Shown here in pieces: positions 17,619 to 28,416 of a DNA stretch of 64,000 nucleotides (position 1 is its first letter; each line of letters begins with the position of its first letter). The DNA is from Chromobacterium amazonense (lineage in GTDB: Bacteria > Pseudomonadota > Gammaproteobacteria > Burkholderiales > Chromobacteriaceae). Location of the stretch: contig NZ_MKCR01000002.1 of NCBI RefSeq assembly GCF_001855565.1, forward strand, positions 62,001-126,000, given 5' to 3'. A program made the position numbers and the translations under genes. Below the pieces are notes generated by a model. It saw only the letters and a list, made by a program, of their open reading frames with translations, was not told the DNA's origin and did not search any database.

Positions 17619-18504
17619 CCCTCGCCGCCATCGACAGCGCGCGGCCGCCGAATACCGATACCGCCAACCCAGCCAGCAGCAGGCCGCTGCCGGCCAATTG
17701 CGCCGGCGTCAGGCTCTCGCCCAGCAGCAGATGCGAGGCCAGCAAGCCCACCACCGGCACCAGCAGCGAAAACGGCGCCACCTTGGCGGCGGCGTGCCGG
17801 GTCAGCAGCCGGCTCCACAGGCCATAGCCGAACATCGAGGCCACCACCGCCAGATAGGCGACGGCGAACAGCGATTGCAGATTGAAATCGCGCAGTGCCG
17901 GCAAGATGCGCTCGCCGCCCTCCAGCCACCACGACAGCAGCAGAAACGGAATCGGCGGGATCAGGCTGGACCAGATCACCAGCCCCAGCGGCGCCACCTT
18001 GTAGCCGTCGCGGCCGATGGCGCGCACCACCACGTTGGACGCGGCCCAGCTGGTCGCGGCGGCGATGGTCAGCCCAAAGCCCAGCGCCGTCATATTGCCG
18101 TCCTTGCCGACCCCGATCAGCGCCAAGCCGCCCAAGGCCAGCGCCAAACCCGCCAGCTGGCTGCGCTGCCAGCGCTCGTTCAGGAGGAAGCGCGCCAGCA
18201 GCAAGGTGAAGAAGGCTTGCGACTGCAGCACGACCGAGGCCAGCCCGGCAGGCATGCCCAGCTTGATCGCCGAAAACAGGCAGCCGAACTGCCCCACGCC
18301 CACCGTCAATCCATACAGCGCCAGATAGCGCCACGGCAGCGGCGGCCGTTTGACGATGAACACCGCCGGCAGCGCCACCAGCGCAAAGCGCAAGGCGCCC
18401 AGCAGCAGCGGCGGCACACCGGCTACGCCCCATTTGATCACGACGAAGTTGACGCCCCAAGCCACCACGATGGCCAGCGCCTGCGCCACGTCAATCGGCG
18501 GCAT
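17605..18504 (-). CDS. eamA: EamA-type DMT-superfamily exporter
   Basis: This 299-residue inner-membrane protein has about ten hydrophobic segments in two EamA repeats. The N-terminus (VVAWGVNFVVIKWGVAGVPPL), the segment KLGMPAGLASVVLQSQAFF and the C-terminal LSLLVPVVGL-type sequence follow E. coli EamA, an exporter of O-acetylserine and cysteine, and the length is the same. The start at 18504 is the one giving the family N-terminus; an in-frame ATG 25 codons upstream is not preceded by a suitable site. It overlaps both the DUF1737 gene and the downstream regulator by 14 bases. The substrate here is inferred only by resemblance. Confidence 0.82.
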   Translation of the reverse strand: MPPIDVAQALAIVVAWGVNFVVIKWGVAGVPPLLLGALRFALVALPAVFIVKRPPLPWRYLALYGLTVGVGQFGCLFSAIKLGMPAGLASVVLQSQAFFTLLLARFLLNERWQRSQLAGLALALGGLALIGVGKDGNMTALGFGLTIAAATSWAASNVVVRAIGRDGYKVAPLGLVIWSSLIPPIPFLLLSWWLEGGERILPALRDFNLQSLFAVAYLAVVASMFGYGLWSRLLTRHAAAKVAPFSLLVPVVGLLASHLLLGESLTPAQLAGSGLLLAGLAVSVFGGRALSMAARGGRA

Positions 18505-18703
18505 GGTCCGCTCCCGGCCACAACACGGCCTGCGCCACGATGACACGCTCGCCATTGAAGGTGGCGGCCGGCGAGCCATACAGCCGGTAGCCCAAAGCCA
18601 GCGCCTCGCTGACCCGCTTGCAGAAGGCCGAATCGTCAGGGCCGGTCAGCAGCCGATAAGCCGGCAGCCCGTCCGGCGGCAGCCTCGATGCGTCTTGCGC
18701 CAT
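18491..18703 (-). CDS. Small DUF1737-domain protein
   Basis: This 70-residue protein contains the DUF1737 core (YRLLTGPDDSAFCKRVSEAL, then LGYRLYGSPAATFNGERVIVAQAVLW). Function is unknown; such domains resemble small cytoplasmic accessory proteins. The start at 18703 has AGGAG seven bases upstream, better than an ATG 19 codons earlier. It overlaps the exporter gene by 14 bases and follows the hydrolase gene by 53, so it belongs to the same operon. Confidence 0.8.
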   Translation of the reverse strand: MAQDASRLPPDGLPAYRLLTGPDDSAFCKRVSEALALGYRLYGSPAATFNGERVIVAQAVLWPGADHAAD

Positions 18704-18756
18704 GCTTACTCCTGATCTGAACAAAACCGATTCCGACACCTTATGCCATGCCGATG

Positions 18757-19326
18757 TCAATCGACAAGCTCGGCCGCGCGCGCCATCCGCCGCAGCGCCT
18801 CATCGACCGTGACGATGGCGGCGAAGCGTCCAGCCAGCACCAGCTCGGTCCGCTCGCGGATTTCAGCCGGACTGTAGACGCGGCCGCTGAGGGGATGCGT
18901 CATGGCGAAAGTCAGCGTGGCCTCGCTGACGAAGTCCACCTCATAGCCCAGGTCCGATGCCACGCGGGCGGTGGTTTCGCAGCATTGCTCGGTGCGGATG
19001 CCGGAAATCGCCAAGCGGCGAATGCCGCGCGCGTCCAACCAGGCCTGCAGGCCAGAATCCGTCAGCGCGTTGTGCACATGCTTGACGAAAGTCGCCGCCG
19101 GCTGATGCGTCAGCCAGGCTTGCGGACGCACCAGGCCGGACTCGACGCGAAACGACGCGTCGTCATCCACATGCAGGATATTGACCACCGGCGCGCCGCG
19201 CGCCTCGGCGCCGGCGATCAGCGCGCGCTGCGCCTCGCGGTAGGCCGGCAGCTCACGCTCATCCCAATAAGGGCGGGAAAGAAAAGAGTCCTGAACATCT
19301 ATCACCAGCAAAGCAGTCTGTTTCAT
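18757..19326 (-). CDS. Isochorismatase-family cysteine hydrolase
   Basis: This 189-residue alpha/beta hydrolase has the family catalytic triad: aspartate in LLVIDVQDSF, lysine in FVKHVHNA and cysteine in RTEQCCETTARVASDLGYEV. Family members hydrolyse amides or vinyl ethers such as nicotinamide, ureidoacrylate or isochorismate. There are no metal-binding insertions typical of nicotinamidase. It heads a four-gene operon with a DUF1737 protein, an EamA-type exporter and a GlxA-type regulator, which suggests processing or detoxification of a small nitrogen compound. GAGG lies upstream of the ATG. Confidence 0.85.
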   Translation of the reverse strand: MKQTALLVIDVQDSFLSRPYWDERELPAYREAQRALIAGAEARGAPVVNILHVDDDASFRVESGLVRPQAWLTHQPAATFVKHVHNALTDSGLQAWLDARGIRRLAISGIRTEQCCETTARVASDLGYEVDFVSEATLTFAMTHPLSGRVYSPAEIRERTELVLAGRFAAIVTVDEALRRMARAAELVD

Positions 19327-19431
19327 GCGGCCTATCCTCGGCTCAGGTGGAATATGGACGCCATGCTAATCCTGCCATCGCCTTGGCTGAAGGCCTAACG
19401 AGGACAATCATCTGCCAAAAAAGGACATCAT

Positions 19432-20049
19432 TCAGATCCAGCCCAACACTGGCTGCAGCTCGTCATACATCAGCCACAGCGCCGTAGCGGCCATCATGCC
19501 GCCCATGGACAGGTTGTATACCAGCAGCGCCTCGGGCCTTTGCAGCCAACGGCGCAGCTTTTCCCCGCCCCAGGCCCACACGCTGATGCACGGTAGGTTG
19601 ACCACGGCGAACACCAGCGCCAGCAGCAAAGCCGCCGCCATCCTGCCATCCGCCTTGGCCGGCATGAACAGGATGGACGCGTTCAGCACCATGACCCAGG
19701 CCTTGGGATTGAGCCACTGGAACATCGCCGCGCCGACAAAACCCAGCGGCCGCGCCTGCGCCCTGCCCTCCGGCAAGCCGGCCATCGCCAGCGTCCAGGA
19801 CAGCCATAACAGATAGACACACCCAGCCACAGCCAACGGCAAACGCCAGGTTTCCAGCCAGCCCAGCATCTGAGCCAACAGCATGGCCACGATGAACACC
19901 TGCAGCGCGCAGCCCAGGCTGATGCCCAGCATGTGCGGCAAGGTGCGGCGGAAGCCGAAATTGACGCCGGAGCTGGCCAGCATCAGGTTATTGGGCCCCG
20001 GCGTGATCGACATCAGGGCGACATAGGACAGCAAAGCGAATTCGGGCAT
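19432..20049 (-). CDS. LysE-family amino acid exporter
   Basis: This 205-residue inner-membrane protein has about six hydrophobic segments and the LysE/RhtB signature SITPGPNNLMLASSGVNFG, with FQWLNPKAWVMVLNA in the middle. It should export an amino acid or analogue. The start at 20049 has GGAGA upstream and gives the normal N-terminus (MPEFALLSYVAL). It is divergent from a MocR-type PLP-binding regulator, the usual arrangement for a regulated exporter. Confidence 0.88.
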   Translation of the reverse strand: MPEFALLSYVALMSITPGPNNLMLASSGVNFGFRRTLPHMLGISLGCALQVFIVAMLLAQMLGWLETWRLPLAVAGCVYLLWLSWTLAMAGLPEGRAQARPLGFVGAAMFQWLNPKAWVMVLNASILFMPAKADGRMAAALLLALVFAVVNLPCISVWAWGGEKLRRWLQRPEALLVYNLSMGGMMAATALWLMYDELQPVLGWI

Positions 20050-20123
20050 GGTGCGTCTCCTGCAAATCGGCAAACGGCGACAGACTGTCGCCCACCCGAA
20101 CATGCTATGCGCAGCCGTTGAAT

Positions 20124-20165
20124 GGATACAGATTCAAAAATCCATTATTGATCTGGTTACAGATT
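20124..20165. promoter_or_regulatory. Direct repeats, candidate MocR operator
   Basis: GGATACAGATT (20124-20134) and GGTTACAGATT (20155-20165) are direct repeats 31 bases apart in the divergent spacer. MocR-type regulators such as GabR and PdxR bind direct repeats of this kind. The assignment is inferred. Confidence 0.45.
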
Positions 20166-20229
20166 GTTCTTTTCAGAAACTGTCACCTGACTCTATGATA
20201 GGCGCTGTGCCCCATCACCCAGACCAACG

Positions 20230-21696
20230 ATGCAGAACAGCGCCCCCACCCTCTATCAGCAACTGGCCGATGACCTATCGCTGGCAATCCGCCGCGGCAC
20301 GCTGCCGCCGGGGTCGCGTCTGCCATCGGTGCGGCGTACCGCGCACAGCCGCCAGCTCAGCCTCAACACCGTGGTCAGCGCCTACCGCGTGCTGGAAGAC
20401 CGCGGACTGATAGAAGCCCGGCCGCAATCCGGCTACTACGTGCGCGCCCGGCTGCCGTCGCCGGCGCGGCCCGCGGTCACCGAAAGCGGCCCAGCCTCCC
20501 CCACTCAGAACGCCGTGCTGGACCTGATCGGCACCGTTCTGCAGGCGCAGCAGACCGAGGGCTTCATCGATCTGGCGCTGGCTTGCCCGCGCGGCGGGGA
20601 CTTCTACCCCGGCAACAAGCTGGCGCGGCTGATGGGTCAGATCCTGCGCCGCCACCCCGGCATGGTCAGCACTTACGCCTTGCCGCCGGGGGCGGAGCGG
20701 CTGCGCACCCAGATAGCCCGCCGCGGCATGGATCTGGGCATGACGCTGCAGCCGGACAACATCATCCTGACCCACGGCTGCATGGAGGCGCTGCAACTGG
20801 CCTTGCGCGCCGTCACCCGCCACGGCGACGCCGTCGGGCTGGAGTCGCCCACCTATTTCAACCTGCTGCCGCTCTTGGCCAGCCTGGGCCTAAAGGCCGT
20901 GGAAATCCCCACCGACCCGCAAACCGGCCTGTCCATTGACGCGGTGGAGGTGTTGCTGGCCGAGCAGCGCATCCAGGCGCTGGTGGCCATGCCCAACGTC
21001 CACAATCCGCTGGGTTGCTGCATGCCGCTGGACAACAAGAAGCGGCTGGCCAAGCTGGTCAACCAGTACCAGGTGCCGCTGATCGAAGACGCTTTGTACG
21101 CCGAGCTGCAATTCGCCGACACGCTGGCGCCGGCAGTCAAGGCCTTCGACGCCGACGGCTGGGTCATCGTCTGCGCCAGCTATACCAAGACGCTGGCGCC
21201 GGATTTCCGCATCGGCTGGATGGAGGGCGGCCGCTTCGATGCCGCGCTGCGCAAGCTGAAATTCGCCTCATCGGTGGCGCAGCCGGCGGTGCTGGCGGAA
21301 ACCCTGGGCGCGTTCCTGGAGTCCGGCGGCTACGATCACCATCTGCGCACGCTGAAGCGCCGCTACGCCGCCCATGTGGAGAAGGTGCGAGGCCTGATCG
21401 CTCGCCACTTCCCCGCCGGCACGCGCGCCACGCAGCCGCAAGGCGGCTTCCTGATCTGGCTGGAGCTGCCGGAGGGCTGCGACAGCGTGGCGCTGTTCCA
21501 CGCGGCGATGGCGGAGAAGATCAGCCTGATTCCCGGCCCGCTCAGTTCGCCCGGCGGCCGCTACCGCAATGCGATGCGCTTGTCCTGCTGTTATCCGCTG
21601 GATGAACGCTATTTGACGGCCTTGGTGCGCGTCGGCCAGCTGGCTTGCGAGCAGCAAGAACAGGCGCGTCGCCATGGCCGTGAAATTAACGGCTGA
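20230..21696 (+). CDS. MocR-type transcriptional regulator (GntR DNA-binding domain plus aminotransferase domain)
   Basis: This 488-residue protein has an N-terminal GntR winged helix (LYQQLADDLSLAIRRGTLPPG, RLPSVRRTAHSRQLSLNTVV). A fold-type I aminotransferase-like domain follows from about residue 110, with the PLP lysine in SYTKTLAPDFRIGW. Such regulators sense PLP-linked amino compounds and usually control the divergent neighbour, here a LysE-type exporter. The motif PNVHNPLG (normally NPTG) is typical of aminotransferase-derived regulators. No strong ribosome-binding site is visible before the ATG. Confidence 0.88.
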   Translation: MQNSAPTLYQQLADDLSLAIRRGTLPPGSRLPSVRRTAHSRQLSLNTVVSAYRVLEDRGLIEARPQSGYYVRARLPSPARPAVTESGPASPTQNAVLDLIGTVLQAQQTEGFIDLALACPRGGDFYPGNKLARLMGQILRRHPGMVSTYALPPGAERLRTQIARRGMDLGMTLQPDNIILTHGCMEALQLALRAVTRHGDAVGLESPTYFNLLPLLASLGLKAVEIPTDPQTGLSIDAVEVLLAEQRIQALVAMPNVHNPLGCCMPLDNKKRLAKLVNQYQVPLIEDALYAELQFADTLAPAVKAFDADGWVIVCASYTKTLAPDFRIGWMEGGRFDAALRKLKFASSVAQPAVLAETLGAFLESGGYDHHLRTLKRRYAAHVEKVRGLIARHFPAGTRATQPQGGFLIWLELPEGCDSVALFHAAMAEKISLIPGPLSSPGGRYRNAMRLSCCYPLDERYLTALVRVGQLACEQQEQARRHGREING

Positions 21697-21721
21697 CGCG
21701 GCGGCCCTTTGGCGTTAAAAT
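21693..21721 (+). promoter_or_regulatory. Candidate promoter for infA
   Basis: CTGACG, a 17-base spacer and TAAAAT overlap the end of the MocR gene. Transcription from here would give a leader of about 165 bases before infA. Confidence 0.4.
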
Positions 21722-21894
21722 AGGCATTGCCTCTACTTCTCGTCGCGCCAACGCTGTTTGACGCGACGCCTTGCCTCCCGGGCCGCGCCCGGCCCGCTGG
21801 GTTACCGAATCGAAGCTCCATCGCCCGTCTGCGGTAGTCGGTATCGACAGCCGACGCGGCCAATGCATTACCCGTATTTACTGAAAGGAATCCC

Positions 21895-22161
21895 ATGTCC
21901 AAAGAAGACATGATCGAACTGGAAGGCGTCGTCATCGAAATGCTGCCGGAATCGCGCTTTCGCGTGCGCCTGGACAACAATATGGAAATCCTCGCCTACG
22001 GCTCCGGCAAAATGAAGATGCACCGCATCCGCGTGCTGCTGGGCGACCGCGTCACCGTGGAAATGTCCCCGTACGACCTGACCAAGGGCCGCATCAATTT
22101 CCGTCACCCCACCGCCAACATCGGCGCCGGTTCCCGTCCGCCGCAACATCGCCGCCGTTGA
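21895..22161 (+). CDS. infA: Translation initiation factor IF-1, long paralogue
   Basis: This 88-residue S1/OB-fold protein reads [20 protein letters not shown], then [20 protein letters not shown] and [19 protein letters not shown], the IF-1 core that binds the ribosomal A site during initiation. A C-terminal basic extension of about 16 residues ([12 protein letters not shown]) makes it longer than the 72-residue ribosomal-operon IF-1. Betaproteobacteria commonly carry this second form. GAAAGGAAT precedes the ATG. No ribosomal protein genes are nearby, which supports its being the second copy. Confidence 0.92.
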   Translation: MSKEDMIELEGVVIEMLPESRFRVRLDNNMEILAYGSGKMKMHRIRVLLGDRVTVEMSPYDLTKGRINFRHPTANIGAGSRPPQHRRR

Positions 22162-22204
22162 TATTTACGGCATGGCCGCCTTGCGGTCACGCCTTGGTAA
22201 ACCA

Positions 22205-22390
22205 ATGAAGATTCATGAATTGCAGCCAGGCGATCTGGTCACCGAACAACACGGTGCCGATACCATCGCCTTTGAAGTGGTCGCCATCAAGCAGATGGGA
22301 CGACGCTTCGCCGTCACCTTCCATTCCGCGCTGGGCCTTGCCAGCGCGAATTACGCCGGAGACGCCTGGATCCGCGCGACCCGCGCCTGA
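22205..22390 (+). CDS. Small hypothetical protein
   Basis: This 61-residue frame starts MKIHELQPGDLVTEQHG and contains EVVAIKQMGRRFAVTFHSALG. It looks like a small beta-rich, SH3-like fold protein, but it was not recognised. The codon use fits the window. An ATG at 22172 would add 11 residues; neither start has a strong ribosome-binding site. It follows infA by 43 bases and may be co-transcribed with it. Confidence 0.55.
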   Translation: MKIHELQPGDLVTEQHGADTIAFEVVAIKQMGRRFAVTFHSALGLASANYAGDAWIRATRA

Positions 22391-22448
22391 GCCAGCGCCG
22401 GAAACCGCCGCTCAGTCTGCGCGGCTAAAAATCCGGCATGAAAATCAT

Positions 22449-22478
22449 TTGACATATCTTGTATTGGTTCCATAGTGG
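22449..22478 (+). promoter_or_regulatory. Weak candidate promoter for the chitinase gene
   Basis: TTGACA at 22449-22454 is a perfect -35. The only suitably spaced -10 is the poor TAGTGG (22473-22478), so an activator may be required. Confidence 0.3.
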
Positions 22479-22520
22479 TATTACGTGCCAGCCGGCATGC
22501 TCCACTATAGGAAGACCAAT

Positions 22521-23840
22521 ATGAAACTTATCGCCGCTCTTGCCCTGTCACTGCTGGCTGGCTCCGCGCTGGCCGCCCCCTGGAATGCCGGCATGGCCTA
22601 TGGCAAAGGCCAGGTTGTGCAATGGCAGGGCCGCAGCTGGCAGGCCAAATGGCCTACCCGCGGGGAAACGCCAGGCGCCAACCCCAAAGGATCGTGGATT
22701 GCCCACGTCGGCGGCGCGTTGCGCAAGCTTGACGATGCCGCGCCCACCATTCCCACCCTGCAGCAGGCGCTGCAGCATGAAGCCGATCTGACCAACAACG
22801 ACTTCTTCCGCAAGGTGAAGGCGTCCATCCGCACCCTTTCCAACGATCAGGTGGCGCGGGTCGCGCCGGGGAATGCCGCCAACCCCGTCAACGTGCGCCG
22901 CGTCGAGCGGCTGCTGCCGTCCGCCAAATGGGATTACTATTTCAGCCGCCGCGATCCCAGCTACACCTACACCCGTTTCCTGCAAGCCGTGGCCAAATTC
23001 CCTGCGGTGTGCGATGACTACGCGGACGGCCGCGATGCCGACGCCATCTGCCGCCACAGCCTGGCCACCATGTTCGCCCACTTCGCCCAGGAAACCGGCA
23101 ACCACGACGCCAGCGACACCATCCCGCAATGGCGCCAGGGCCTGGCCTATCTGCGCGAAATGGGCTGTTCCGATACCGGCCCCGGCTGCGGCTACAACAC
23201 CGAATGCGACGACCCGGTATTCAACAAGGTATGGGCCTGCGGCAAGAATCCGGACGGCAGCTGGAAAAAATATTTCGGCCGCGGCGCCAAGCAGCTGTCC
23301 TACAACTACAACTACGGCCCGTTCTCCCAGGCCATGAACAACGGCGACCAGTCCGTGCTGCTGCAAAACCCGGACTTGGTGGCCAGCACTTGGCTGAACC
23401 TGGCCTCCGCCACCTTCTTCTTCGTCTATCCGCAGCCGCCCAAGCCTTCCATGCTGCAGGTCATCGACGGCACCTGGGTGCCGAATGCGGCCGACATCGC
23501 CGCCGGCGCCGGCAACAACTTCGCCACCACCATCATGATCATCAACGCCGAATGCGGCGGCGGCACGGAACGCCAGGCCGCGCAGAATCGCATCGACTAC
23601 TACAAGCAGTTCGCCCATGACCTGGGATGGGACTACGGCGCCGAGCAGCTGTCCTGCGCCAATATGCAGCGATTCACCTCGGCCAGCTCCGCCGCCTACA
23701 ACATCTACTGGGAAAAGGATTGGCAATGGGGACATGACTACCAGTGCCAACTGGTGAGCTACCAGACCCCGTACAGCGCGCTGCAACCGGGCAATTACCA
23801 GCATTGCGTCGAGGACAACTGGGGCGTCAAGCTGAAGTAG
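22521..23840 (+). CDS. Secreted family 19 chitinase with an N-terminal chitin-binding module
   Basis: This 439-residue protein has a signal peptide (MKLIAALALSLLAGSALA). A short CBM5/12-type module follows (WNAGMAYGKGQVVQWQGRSW, then GSWIAH) at about 20-65. The catalytic domain includes FAHFAQETGNHDA, which carries the likely catalytic glutamate, FGRGAKQLSYNYNYGPFS and IMIINAECGGG, all typical of GH19 endochitinases cutting beta-1,4 GlcNAc links with inversion. The start at 22521 directly begins the signal peptide and has AGGAAG upstream. It is monocistronic. Its products could feed the chitosugar locus at 43.8-50.2 kb. Confidence 0.9.
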   Translation: MKLIAALALSLLAGSALAAPWNAGMAYGKGQVVQWQGRSWQAKWPTRGETPGANPKGSWIAHVGGALRKLDDAAPTIPTLQQALQHEADLTNNDFFRKVKASIRTLSNDQVARVAPGNAANPVNVRRVERLLPSAKWDYYFSRRDPSYTYTRFLQAVAKFPAVCDDYADGRDADAICRHSLATMFAHFAQETGNHDASDTIPQWRQGLAYLREMGCSDTGPGCGYNTECDDPVFNKVWACGKNPDGSWKKYFGRGAKQLSYNYNYGPFSQAMNNGDQSVLLQNPDLVASTWLNLASATFFFVYPQPPKPSMLQVIDGTWVPNAADIAAGAGNNFATTIMIINAECGGGTERQAAQNRIDYYKQFAHDLGWDYGAEQLSCANMQRFTSASSAAYNIYWEKDWQWGHDYQCQLVSYQTPYSALQPGNYQHCVEDNWGVKLK

Positions 23841-23854
23841 GCGCGGAAAAGCGA

Positions 23855-23883
23855 AGGCCGGAATCCGCTGCGGGTTCCGGCCT
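23855..23883. terminator. Hairpin between convergent genes
   Basis: Nine-base arms AGGCCGGAA and TTCCGGCCT flank an 11-base loop after the chitinase gene. A short T-run (CTTTTCC) follows only on the minus strand, so it may serve both genes imperfectly. Confidence 0.5.
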
Positions 23884-23922
23884 GCCAACATGTCCATGCG
23901 CCCCTAAGCCAGACGCTGCGAG

Positions 23923-24303
23923 TCAGAATTTAACCTGCTGCTCCAGCTTCAACACCTGCTTGATTTGCCCCTTGGTCCAGGCGCTGCGCGCGGCATAAGG
24001 CGCGCATGCATCCGGATGCGTCTCGCTCCCCACTACGCGGAACAGGCCCTGAAACTTCCAGCTGCTGGCATTTTCCTTCAGGAATACCGGGATCACCCCG
24101 CCTTGACGCGCCAGTTGCTCGCCAGCGGCGCGCTCCGGCGGGCAGGAATTGCACAGGATGACATGGGGCGCGTCCGGATTCAGATCCGGACGCAGGCAGG
24201 CGGCCACCACCTTGCCTTTTTTGCGCGGCAAGTAGGAATGCTTGTTGCCGCCGACTACGGCGTGGATTTCCTCGCGGGTATAGCTCTTGCCCTTTTCAAA
24301 CAT
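23923..24303 (-). CDS. Hypothetical protein of about 126 residues
   Basis: Not recognised. The sequence starts MFEKGKSYTREEIHAVVGG and has a basic segment (SYLPRKKGKVVAACL), then NPDAPHVILCNSCPPE and PVFLKENASSWKFQGLFRVV. The pattern of a short N-terminal helix, a Gly-Gly turn and alternating beta strands suggests a compact binding fold of the kind found in small DNA- or nucleotide-binding proteins, but no catalytic motif is evident. GGAG lies eight bases before the ATG. It follows a thioredoxin-like gene on the same strand after 138 bases. Confidence 0.65.
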   Translation of the reverse strand: MFEKGKSYTREEIHAVVGGNKHSYLPRKKGKVVAACLRPDLNPDAPHVILCNSCPPERAAGEQLARQGGVIPVFLKENASSWKFQGLFRVVGSETHPDACAPYAARSAWTKGQIKQVLKLEQQVKF

Positions 24304-24441
24304 GGATATCTCCAAACCTTACCCGTCCGGCCGCCGCCCCTTGCGGCAGCCTTTGATGGGACGGGCATGCAAGATATCCAAATTTGCTTAAACGCCAGAT
24401 AAAACCGGAGGCTCAACGCGCAAAATCGGCATCAAAGCCCT

Positions 24442-24753
24442 TTACGCGCCTCGCATCAGGGACTCCAGCTCGGCCAGGCTCTGCGGCCTCACCGCGCGGG
24501 CTATCTCCGCGCCGTCACGCAGCAGGATGAAACTGGGCCACAGCTTGACGCGGTAGGCTCGCCCCAGCGGCCTTCCCTTGCCATCCTCCAGCGCAAGGTG
24601 GCGCAAACCAGGATGGGCGGACAGAAACTGCGCCAGCAGCGCTTGCGCGCCCTGGCAATGCGGGCACCAGTCCACGCCGAATTCCAGCAAGGTCAGGCCA
24701 GGCAAGGCCGCCACCGCCTCCGGCGTGGGATTGTCGGCCAAATAATGAGCCAT
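24442..24753 (-). CDS. Thioredoxin-like protein with a WCPHC active site
   Basis: This 103-residue thioredoxin-fold protein contains LLEFGVDWCPHCQGAQALL, a CxxC redox centre with PH between the cysteines as in DsbA-like and glutaredoxin-like proteins rather than GP as in thioredoxin. The cis-proline region reads KLWPSFILLRDG. There is no signal peptide, so it should be cytoplasmic. GGAGG precedes the ATG at 24753. It lies downstream of a VOC-family gene but is separated from it by a terminator. Confidence 0.85.
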   Translation of the reverse strand: MAHYLADNPTPEAVAALPGLTLLEFGVDWCPHCQGAQALLAQFLSAHPGLRHLALEDGKGRPLGRAYRVKLWPSFILLRDGAEIARAVRPQSLAELESLMRGA

Positions 24754-24763
24754 GATTGCCTCC

Positions 24764-24790
24764 AAAGAAAAACACCCGCTGGCGCGGGTG
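24764..24790 (-). terminator. Intrinsic terminator after the VOC-family gene
   Basis: On the minus strand the stem CACCCGC-gcca-GCGGGTG is followed by TTTTTCTTT. It sits between the VOC gene and the thioredoxin-like gene, just upstream of the latter's ribosome-binding site. Confidence 0.75.
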
Positions 24791-24804
24791 CGAGATAAAC
24801 GGCG

Positions 24805-25248
24805 TCAAACAGCGAGATGGCCGCCCAGCTTCAGTTTGCCGACCAGCCAGGTGTGGTCGTAGCTGACGATCTCGAACGGATTGCCGAACGGATCGACGAA
24901 TGACAGCGCGCAGAAGAAGCGATGATCGTGCACCGAGTCGCGGGCGATGGTCTGGCCTTCGCGATTGGTGACCCGCTCGCCGGCCAGTCGGTCTATCCAT
25001 TCCAGGAAATCCTGGCCGCTGACCACGAAGGCCACCGCGCCCTGGGCGCCGTAAACCGCATCCGGGTCCTCGCTGATGGCCAGGCGCACGCTGCCGCTGG
25101 CATTGACCAGCATGGCGGCATTGTGCTCGCCATCCGTCTTGTAGCGCGCATCCGGGGCCAATCCCAATACCCGCTGGTACCATTTCAACGCCACCGCAGC
25201 GTCTTTGACGCGGATATGGATATGATCGATCTTGCCTAAGCTCAGCAT
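24805..25248 (-). CDS. VOC-superfamily (glyoxalase/dioxygenase-like) protein
   Basis: This 147-residue protein has a single vicinal-oxygen-chelate fold: KIDHIHIRVKDAAVALKWYQ with the metal-ligand histidine, LGLAPDARYK, then DHRFFCALSFVDPFGNPFEIV with a second histidine and the terminal glutamate. The substrate is unknown; family members include glyoxalases, ring-cleaving dioxygenases and antibiotic-resistance proteins. The start at 25248 gives the standard N-terminus and has AGAGG upstream; longer versions would read into the repeat next to uvrA. Confidence 0.8.
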   Translation of the reverse strand: MLSLGKIDHIHIRVKDAAVALKWYQRVLGLAPDARYKTDGEHNAAMLVNASGSVRLAISEDPDAVYGAQGAVAFVVSGQDFLEWIDRLAGERVTNREGQTIARDSVHDHRFFCALSFVDPFGNPFEIVSYDHTWLVGKLKLGGHLAV

Positions 25249-25318
25249 GCCTACCTCTGATGTATACGATGGGTGGGCGCCGGACAAGCCGGCGTCGGTT
25301 TTATCTAAAATCTTTTTA

Positions 25319-25423
25319 GCCATGGAAACACACGGAACGACGCGGAAAGAAGTACAAAAACCATAAAGCCCCAAGACCCCGGCAGAGGCGAGCTAAGTTC
25401 TTCCGTATGTTTCCGTGGCCATG
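25319..25423. repeat. Imperfect inverted repeat element
   Basis: GGAAACACACGGAA (25324-25337) and TTCCGTATGTTTCC (25401-25414) are complementary except at one position. Weaker matching extends outward (GCCATGG and GTGGCCATG). The 105-base unit lies between uvrA and the VOC gene and could be a small dispersed palindromic repeat. Confidence 0.5.
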
Positions 25424-25427
25424 ACGA

Positions 25428-28259
<2,832 letters not shown>

Positions 28260-28416
28260 AAGAAGCTGTTACTCACCGTCGGTCAGGGAACCTGTTAATA
28301 TACCCGACTTGGCCGGGACGGCTCCACTTGTCCGTGCATTGCGCGTGTAAACGCGTCATCCTTTGCCTGCCGCGGTCGTTAAAACCAGATTCAGCCAAAC
28401 TAACCTCGAATACCGC

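Noticed and set aside
22391-22520. LuxR-type (CviR) box upstream of the chitinase gene
   Set aside because: No CTG...CAG-type 18-base palindrome was found; quorum control may exist but is not visible here.
28285-28310. Possible LexA/SOS box upstream of uvrA (CTGTTAATATACCC)
   Set aside because: It lacks the matching ACAG half at the correct distance; only the left half and AT core resemble an SOS box.
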